Source of the DNA: Smittium mucronatum
Lineage: Eukaryota; Kickxellomycota; Harpellomycetes; Harpellales; Legeriomycetaceae
Direction: 5' to 3'
DNA length: 15,031 nt
NCBI GenBank assembly: GCA_001953115.1
Contig: LSSL01003151.1
Span: forward strand, 1-15,031
The translations under genes were made by a program, and so were the position numbers. The first letter of the stretch is position 1. Every line of letters starts with the position of its first letter. Shown here piece by piece: positions 8,755 to 15,031 of this stretch. The notes beneath the pieces are model-generated. The model saw nothing but the letters and a program-made list of their open reading frames with translations. It had not been told where the DNA came from and did no database searches.

Positions 8755-9010
8755 ATTGAAATGGTTACAAGAGACCAACAATTGATTAATTCAAGAACTT
8801 ACCAATATTAAGCTTTCCCAGAATTCATAATTTTTTTAGAGAGGCTGCTGGGAAAAGAAATAGCGATATTAGAACTATTATATTATTTACTGATGAGTTT
8901 TCTAGATCCCAATTTCATCCCTGCAATAAAAGCTCGATTATTTGTGTAATAAAAGCTCTTTATAGGTGATTAATTAAATTATGGAAAAATAAGATGACAT
9001 CAGATATTTA
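8755..9010. other. Higher-GC patch, probable fossil of unidentified origin
   Basis: Counted G+C is 30-32% in each of the three 60-base lines from 8761 to 8940, about twice the surrounding level. Several frames are open at once. Plus frame 3, 8790-8969, reads LPILSFPRIHNFF, REAAGKRNSDIRTIILFTDE. Plus frame 1, 8812-8949, reads FLERLLGKEIAILELL. The minus strand also has a frame reading NNRAFIAGMKLGSRKLISK. An 11-bp direct repeat, AATAAAAGCTC, occurs at 8925-8935 and 8948-8958. Because three frames compete, I cannot say which strand coded, or whether any did. It could be transposon debris. Confidence 0.35.
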
Positions 9011-9940
9011 TTTTTTTTGAGTGGAAGTCGGATAAATATCAGATATCATGTGTATGCATTGAACCAATTTTAAATATTAAAAAGTAATTTGGAAAAATTA
9101 ATTATTTGTTAAACAGTTTTTATAAGGAGCTATAATTCGATAATAATTGGTCACAGTAGTTTCTATGTGTGGTAAAGAAGACCTGAAGAAATTCGATATT
9201 TTTTCTTGGTCTAATATTATGATATTATATTAAATCTTGGAAATAATATTTGGTCAAATTACTTCTTTACTAATAACAAAAATTTAGTGAATTTTCGTCC
9301 CTTTATTTATAAAAAAATTATTTAAAGTAGTACTCCGCTTATCAATATACTTAACTTGAATTTCAATATTGAAAATGGTATTTTTAACACTTAAAAATAT
9401 CTTATATAATTTAATAAATCCAATTGGAACTAAGATTACCAAAAAAAAATTAATGATTAAATTTTTATCCCAATTAAACGTACATCTTCTTAATCTGGAT
9501 TTAATTTTTAGACTTCAGCGAGAAGTTACTTTACTTTAAATTAAATTAATAAAAATATTTTTAGTAAATCTTATAATCACTTTTAATTTTAAAACACAAT
9601 TTTTATATGATATTCAGTTAAAAAATTTATTACAATAACATGAATTATTTTATGATAGAACAATTACAAAAATTAAATTTTTAACGAATAAAAGTTTTAA
9701 AATTTTCAACTTTAGCCTAAAATATTTGTTTGGTGTCATAAAATAAAAATAAAAACAAGACTTTAATAAAATAATTTTAAAAAATACATGGCTATATCGT
9801 ATCATAAAAAATAAATTTATGTAAATTTATAAATAAATAATTGAAATAAATTCAAATTTTATTAAAAATCATTGTCAGTTAACTTTTTGGAAGTTAATTA
9901 TTTCAATGGATTGAATTTTTGCCAATTTTTAATCATAAAA

Positions 9941-10054
9941 ATGGATTTTAAATGGGAAGAAATAATCGAATCTGATTCTAAACAAATTAAAAAAAAAAGC
10001 TTAGATTTCGAATACCCAATATCTCATAGAACGATTTTTGCCAAAATTTTGTAA
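9941..10054 (+). CDS. Short hypothetical open frame, 37 residues
   Basis: ATG at 9941, TAA at 10052-10054. The peptide is hydrophilic with acidic and basic patches (MDFKWEEIIESDSKQIKKKS, then DFEYPISHRTIFAKIL). It carries Trp, Glu, Asp and Arg codons that are uncommon in random DNA this AT-rich. It has no recognised domain, no neighbour to support it, and a length well within chance expectation. Most likely it is not a gene, or it is the tail of a decayed one. Confidence 0.12.
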   Translation: MDFKWEEIIESDSKQIKKKSLDFEYPISHRTIFAKIL

Positions 10055-10148
10055 TTTTTTAGTTTTTCTATTTCTAGTAAATCTAAATCTTGATAAAAAT
10101 AAACTATTTAAAGAAAAAATCGTATTATGTTACTGGTTTATCTTCTGG

Positions 10149-10163
10149 AATAATAATAATAAT
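10149..10163. repeat. AAT trinucleotide repeat, five units
   Basis: Five perfect AAT units followed by AAC. This is a simple-sequence repeat with no visible function. Confidence 0.75.
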
Positions 10164-12427
10164 AACAATTTTAAGAAAAAAATTATTATCATAAAAAAAT
10201 TATGAACAGTTAAAAATCAAATCTAAATTAAATAAATCTTAGATTATTTAAAAAATTTTGAAAACTAATATAGGAAAAAAAATTCAATATTTTTTATAAT
10301 TTTCAGTTAATATTAGTTTTTCATTACTATAAATCCATAAACATAATTTTTTGACTATGTGGTCCTTTAAAAATAAATAAACTTGAAACTTATGTTTTTT
10401 GGTTACGATTAATGACAGCAAAATTTTTTATCTTTCCTATAAAATTTTTAATCGGCTGTTATCATCTTTAGAATATAAACTTAAAGCATTCTTAAATTTC
10501 TCTATACAAGATGATTTCTAAAAAAAAATTTAATTGATTGATTCAAATTAAAAATTAAAATTTTACCTTAAGATCAAATCATCTCGTTGATAAAATATGG
10601 CAAAATTATTTATTTATTTTTTATTTTCTTGCAGGATTACAATAGATATTGAAAATTTCAGGCATATATATTTAGCAGTGTGAAATTTTTTTTATAATTA
10701 TTTTATCTAAAAATCTGAATTTTTTTGGTAATATAAGGCATTATAAGGTTTTAATCTGTATTTCCAAGCTTTTTAGAATCTAATATATAGATATGTGACA
10801 AAAATTTTAGAATTATCTGTTATTTTTTCTACTTTTAGGCGCACAATATACCTTTGATTTTTGAAACTGTATTTTTTATTAATTTTCTATAAGATAATTT
10901 GAATATTTTTGGTTTAGAGACGAAATTTGTTTTTTCTTTATTTCTGTGCTGGTAAATAAAGTAACTTTCTTGAAATTGATAGAAAAATTTATGATTTCAT
11001 AATATAGATACTTATATTTTGGCCACTTTTTCACATATTTTTTCGTGATGTTTTTTTAAGAATACAATTTTTAGTCTTTTCAGCTTGGACTCGTTAATTT
11101 CAGACAAGTTTTACCAAATAAGCTAAAAAAATAAGATTGTTTTGTCAATTTCCTCTTGTATATTTTTGGATTTGAATACAATAATTACAAAATTACAGCC
11201 CTTATAGTCGCAAAAATTAATTAGCACAGAATTAAGAGTTTTTTTTTGGAATAATAATAATTCCAATCAGATTCAGGGGATGCTTATATTAAAAAAAATT
11301 ATGGTCATTAACTTATTTTTTTTAGTGTTATTTCAAAACCCGAATTTATTTTTGAATATTTTATCCAAATTAGTACATTGATTATCATTTGGAATTATTA
11401 AGCCTTTAATATTCGAATTAATGTTCTATTGCTTGATAATTCATATAATCAAATATGACACTTTAATGATAATTTTAAACTTGTTTTACAAATAAAATAT
11501 TTCGTTGAATCAAATAAAATTCTTTATATATTTATCTAAAAGAGCAAAATAATTAGAGAACAGCGATTTAATTTTCTTTTAAATGTTTCGTGAAACTGAA
11601 AATTAGTTTCTAAACATGAAATTATCAATAATCTAGAAATGTGAGGTAGGGGTATTTCTGTATATCCTTATTATAATTCATAATGGAAATCATTAGCTTA
11701 CAAAAAAAGATTTGATAGGCCTATATCAAAAGTATACACAATCATATCATATAACATTTTATCACTAATTATTTTCACGATGCTTTATAGAGAAATGTAT
11801 TCAAATTTATCATATTTTTCATAAATTTTTTTTATGTATTATAAAATTTTTAATTCAAAGTTGTCAATTTTTGATAGTATTGTAATTGATTCAAAAAACT
11901 ATATTTAAATAGTTAATTTTCCTGCTTAATAAATATTTCCAAAAAAATTAACTAAAGTTAAATATTTAACCAAATATTAAGACTAATTATTGAAAGATTT
12001 AAATTAAGAAAGATCATATGAGCTAATTTAACGCGAGAGTATTTCGAAATAATATCAAATTTTATTTTATTTCAAATTTTTCTTCTGTATCGATGTTATT
12101 TTTTATTCAAAGCTTAGAAATATAACAAAAATATTGATTTATTAGCTTTGAAATAATCTTAAAATTTCTGTATACAAACTACTTTTTTATAATTTATGTA
12201 TTATTTATTATAGAATTTTATTTAAAATCCTCGCTTTAATGTGTTACAGGTGATAAATTAATATATAAAAATAAATACACAATATTATCTAGTATTTTTG
12301 TGTTAAACAGAATATTTTCTGCAAGAGAATATTTTATTTTCAAAAGTTTTAAATAAAACAAAAAATATTAATTATGGAGTACTAATTTTTCCATTTTCGT
12401 GTAAAAAATTACTTATATAAGTCGAAA

Positions 12428-12433
12428 GGGGGG
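12428..12433. repeat. G6 run in AT-rich DNA
   Basis: GAAAGGGGGGTTTTC, with six consecutive G residues in sequence otherwise nearly free of G+C. Isolated, with no function seen. Confidence 0.6.
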
Positions 12434-12493
12434 TTTTCAATCCTTTTTTTCATTTTACATTTCATTCTATGAAATTATTGGATTTATTATAAG

Positions 12494-12517
12494 ATTAAAT
12501 TAAATTAAATTAAATTT
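12494..12517. repeat. ATTAA pentanucleotide tandem repeat
   Basis: Four and a half perfect units of a 5-bp AAATT/ATTAA repeat. A simple-sequence microsatellite. Confidence 0.75.
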
Positions 12518-12588
12518 CAACTATAAAATTTTAAACCTATTATTTTGATTTTGATACTACTATTTTATTTTTTTGTTTAAATTTTTAG

Positions 12589-12855
12589 AAAAAATTGAAC
12601 TATAAGGTACATAATTTAAAAAAAATACTATATACTCCTCTTGAAGATACTAATATATTTATTTTATATATTTTAATTAGGTATTATTTTTCTACTCTTA
12701 ATATATCTATATATGATTCACCACTATTCAACACAGAATTTTCGATAGAAGTTGAAATTTTTTTTCTAATTGTTATAATAAATAAATTTATTTTATTTTA
12801 TATTTTTAGGGTCGGAGTAGCTTTTATAATATTTATAAGAAAAAATAATTCATAA
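12589..12855 (+). CDS. Hypothetical hydrophobic open frame without a start codon
   Basis: Open for 88 codons from the stop at 12586 to TAA at 12853-12855, the longest frame in the right half. There is no ATG in it, so as a gene it would need an upstream exon. A pyrimidine-rich stretch ending in TTTTTAG directly precedes 12589 and could pass for an acceptor site. The peptide contains two Ile/Phe/Leu-rich stretches (around NIFILYILIRYYF and FFLIVIINKFILFYIF) that would be membrane-spanning if translated. This composition is also what random AT-rich DNA gives. About 0.3 frames of this length are expected by chance in such a window, by my rough estimate. No family is recognised. Confidence 0.17.
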   Translation, partial: KKLNYKVHNLKKILYTPLEDTNIFILYILIRYYFSTLNISIYDSPLFNTEFSIEVEIFFLIVIINKFILFYIFRVGVAFIIFIRKNNS

Positions 12856-14518
12856 AAACTTATGTATTTTTTTTTCTATTTTTAAATCAAATATCAATCA
12901 AAAATTAAGTCAGACTGTAAAATTTAATCGTTTTTTATTATTCAGACCTTTATTTGAGCTTATAATTCTAAATTTAATATATAAAAACCATATATAATAA
13001 AGATTTTTAAAAATAAAAACAAGGATATTACCGAATAATTTAGAAATTTTTCAGATATAACTGAATATTATTCTATCCTTTTCATCAAATCAGCACTTTA
13101 TATTCAAAATCTTATACCCAATCCTTTCCAAAATATAAATAATTATATAATATTCTCATTTAGTATTTCGAGTACTGATTTTTTTGAAATTATTTTTCAT
13201 TGAAGGCACTGTTGGGATTTATAATAAATTAAACTAAAATATCCTTGTAATTTTTATATTTAATTTATATTTTCTGTGAATTTTTTTCATTTTTTCAGTT
13301 TATTTATTCATTATAATTTTACATAAACAAAAAGGATAATCGGAAAAGCAACTTCTATTATTTATAAATAATAACCTGTTTTAATTTAAATTTTTAAATG
13401 GTTTATATTTCTCATATATTAGATTTTTTTACGTTTAATTTACCATTTCAGAACTTAAGCCTTTGAGAAAAATAATTATTATATGCTTAACCCCCCCCTC
13501 CTTCCATTAAATACTGTTTTATTCCATATTAAAGAATTTAATTCTTATTATAGTCATTCTGAGCTTATTATCAATTCAACAATATATTATATTTTCTTTC
13601 ATTTTATTAATTCAGATTAATTAAATTTAAATGAAATTTTTAGAATTTATTATTTAATATTAACTATAAATGTTTTAGCATATTAGGATTACTGTTTTAA
13701 ATAAAATATATAAAAGTATAATTATTTTTTTTGGTTTTATTTATGGGAATTTTTATCCAAAGATATTAATATTTAATTAATAATCTCTATTATACAAACT
13801 ATAATTTTATTAGTGAATATTAAAGATACTTTATATTAAGAAAAAAAAATAGTTAACACCTCTTGTTTATAAAATGGATTTTCCATACGATTTTTAAAAT
13901 TTTTATGTTTTACTTCTTGTGATATGATCCTTTTTTTATTTTTTTGACCTTAATTCAAATTTCAAGAATTTATTCAATAAAAAATTAAAATAGATTTTTT
14001 TCATATCGCAATTATTTCTATAAAAAATTTATAAAAAAAATTTAATTTTGGATATAATTATGGTTCTCCAGAAATAATTATAATTGGATTTATATGATGG
14101 AGAAAAAAGATCTTAATTCAAGAAAATCATTATAAGCATCAGCAAAAAACAATGTTTCTCTTAATTATTCCCTAAAAATTTTATATAGTAACCATCTGTT
14201 AAATCATATTGACTTACTAGTTTGATAATCCCAAAAAATTTACAAAAATTATTCCGATCATGCCACCTTTTTAATTGATCCAGGTTAAATTAAAATTTTA
14301 CTATATTCTGAGTCTTTTGATGAAATCCCAAGTTTTAGGCATTTTTCTTATTACTTTAAAATTTAATTTTCAATTTAAGAGCTTTATTTTAACAGTATTA
14401 CTTTTTTTGTTCCTCTTTTCATAAAAATATTATTTTTTTGGCATAATCTAACACAAAAGCTTTAAAATTTTATTAATTATAAATTTTTAACTATGTGAAC
14501 TCAAAATTGTGTTTTTTC
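12856..14518. other. AT-rich gene-free stretch
   Basis: No coding frame, RNA gene or transposon signature seen on either strand. The one anomaly is a C-rich tract at 13491-13505, listed separately. Confidence 0.6.
13491..13505. repeat. C8-containing polypyrimidine tract
   Basis: CCCCCCCCTCCTTCC, with twelve C in fifteen bases, in DNA that is under 20% G+C. On the minus strand it is a polypurine tract, GGAAGGAGGGGGGGG. Such a tract primes plus-strand synthesis in LTR retrotransposons, but no LTR, primer site or coding debris lies beside it, so its meaning is open. Confidence 0.7.
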
Positions 14519-14680
14519 ATGGAGAAAGGGTGTATTTTTACAGATTCTTATAGGTTTTTTAGTTGTCATATATGTATTAGTTCGATTTTAACGACGCATA
14601 ATTGCATTATTAAGAAAAATTGTCACCTTTATAAAAAATTAGTATTTTATTTTCAGATACGTGTTATTAAATGGTTCTAG
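14519..14680 (+). CDS. Short Cys/His-rich hypothetical open frame, 53 residues
   Basis: ATG 14519 to TAG 14678-14680. The peptide reads MEKGCIFTDSYRFFSCHICI, followed by TTHNCIIKKNCHLYKK and VFYFQIRVIKWF. It has five Cys and three His, including CHIC, HNC and NCH, which loosely recalls a zinc-binding arrangement but fits no spacing I can name (not a proper RING or C2H2 finger). The frame also extends upstream to 14495 without an ATG. The length is within chance expectation. The Cys richness is the only reason to list it. Confidence 0.15.
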   Translation: MEKGCIFTDSYRFFSCHICISSILTTHNCIIKKNCHLYKKLVFYFQIRVIKWF

Positions 14681-15031
14681 GTATTACTTTTTTTAGATAA
14701 ATTTTTTGGCTTTTCCAGAAAAATTAATACGTTTTTTGTACAATACGTCCTATTTTTTTTTTATAAAAATGATTTATGAATATTTTTTCACTTAGACAAA
14801 TAAAATAAATGTGTAATACTCACACATTTAGACTGATCACTTTTTTAAGAGATCAAAAAAAATACAGACAAAAATTTTAATGGAAAAAATACTAATTAAG
14901 AAATTTAATTTTCATATGTAGAAAACGAATTATAAATCACAATTAGGAATAATTACAAAGAGAAAGTGTTATTTAATCTAAGAAATGTTTGGGATTTATA
15001 AAAAAAATGTGAGATAATTTTAATCAGATAA
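14681..15031. other. AT-rich gene-free right end
   Basis: Simple AT-rich sequence with no gene, RNA or repeat recognised. The short inverted pair TGTGTAATACTCACACA at 14811-14827 is too small to interpret. Confidence 0.6.

Larger units (their letters stand above)
9011..12588. other. Long AT-rich gene-poor stretch
   Basis: About 3.6 kb of AT-rich DNA without a recognisable gene. A slightly less AT-rich part at 9115-9370 has disconnected open bits (for example EDLKKFDIFSWSN from 9178) that do not join into a protein. A run of 57 open codons at 11208-11378 is within chance expectation. A five-unit AAT repeat lies at 10149-10163. A short ATG frame at 9941 is listed separately. Confidence 0.6.

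Noticed and set aside
9872..9940. Upstream extension of the 9941 frame to a TTG codon
   Set aside because: TTG starts are a bacterial convention and the DNA looks eukaryotic. The first ATG is 9941.
11049..11381. Frame 3 with only two stops in 111 codons, including 57 open codons at 11208-11378
   Set aside because: The peptide is Leu/Ile/Asn/Phe-rich with no motif, and G+C is at background. At this composition several such stretches are expected by chance.
13491..13505. Polypurine tract of an LTR retrotransposon
   Set aside because: No LTR-like TG...CA ends, primer-binding site, or protease, integrase or RT debris lies next to it. Retained only as a compositional anomaly.
14495..14518. Upstream GTG start for the Cys/His-rich frame
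   Set aside because: Non-ATG initiation is unlikely here. ATG 14519 is the first usable start.
1..15031. CRISPR array, rRNA or tRNA genes, bacterial operons or a defence system
   Set aside because: No regularly spaced repeats of CRISPR length, no conserved rRNA blocks, no foldable tRNA with a GGTTCGANNCC arm, and no intact gene pair was found on either strand.

Overview
The window is about 80% A+T, has no intact conserved gene, and carries the debris of transposable elements. Nothing points to a bacterium: there are no operons, no ribosome-binding-site-led genes, and only a decayed non-LTR (LINE-type) reverse transcriptase in a long gene-poor stretch. I infer a repeat-rich, extremely AT-rich eukaryote. 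A microsporidian with an expanded genome, or another very AT-rich fungus, fits best, but the window holds no intact marker gene to settle this.

Layout. Positions 1-1779 hold the fossil of a LINE pol gene on the + strand, running off the left edge. Its protein can be followed through three reading frames: linker and fingers at 1-655, palm motifs A, B and C at 733-1253, and thumb/C-terminal part at 1411-1779. It has several stop codons and frameshifts, two of which fall in or beside runs of eight A. The palm is interrupted at 1254-1402 by a 149-bp insertion flanked by a perfect 8-bp target-site duplication (TTAACAAT). Removing the insertion and one repeat restores the reading phase exactly. The first 60 bp or so of this insertion is 64% G+C, a striking contrast with everything around it. 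Positions 1780-2770 continue on the same strand as a degraded, unrecognised reading frame.

From 2771 to the right end the DNA is mostly 12-20% G+C with long A and T runs. The main structured feature is an inverted duplication. About 260 bp at 4327-4587 (+) recurs at 5771-6030 (-) at roughly 85% identity by eye, with a 1.18-kb spacer. Both copies are degraded pieces of one unrecognised protein-coding sequence. Smaller departures from the background are two patches of about 30-35% G+C at 8390-8572 and 8755-9010, a C8-containing polypyrimidine tract at 13491, a hairpin at 7608-7642 and a few simple-sequence repeats. Three short open frames (9941, 12589, 14519) are recorded at low confidence, because several frames of about 60 codons are expected by chance at this base composition.

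The LINE supplied transposition activity in the past. The 149-bp insert looks like a non-autonomous passenger that landed in the LINE after or during its decay. I found no sign of a functioning multi-gene system.
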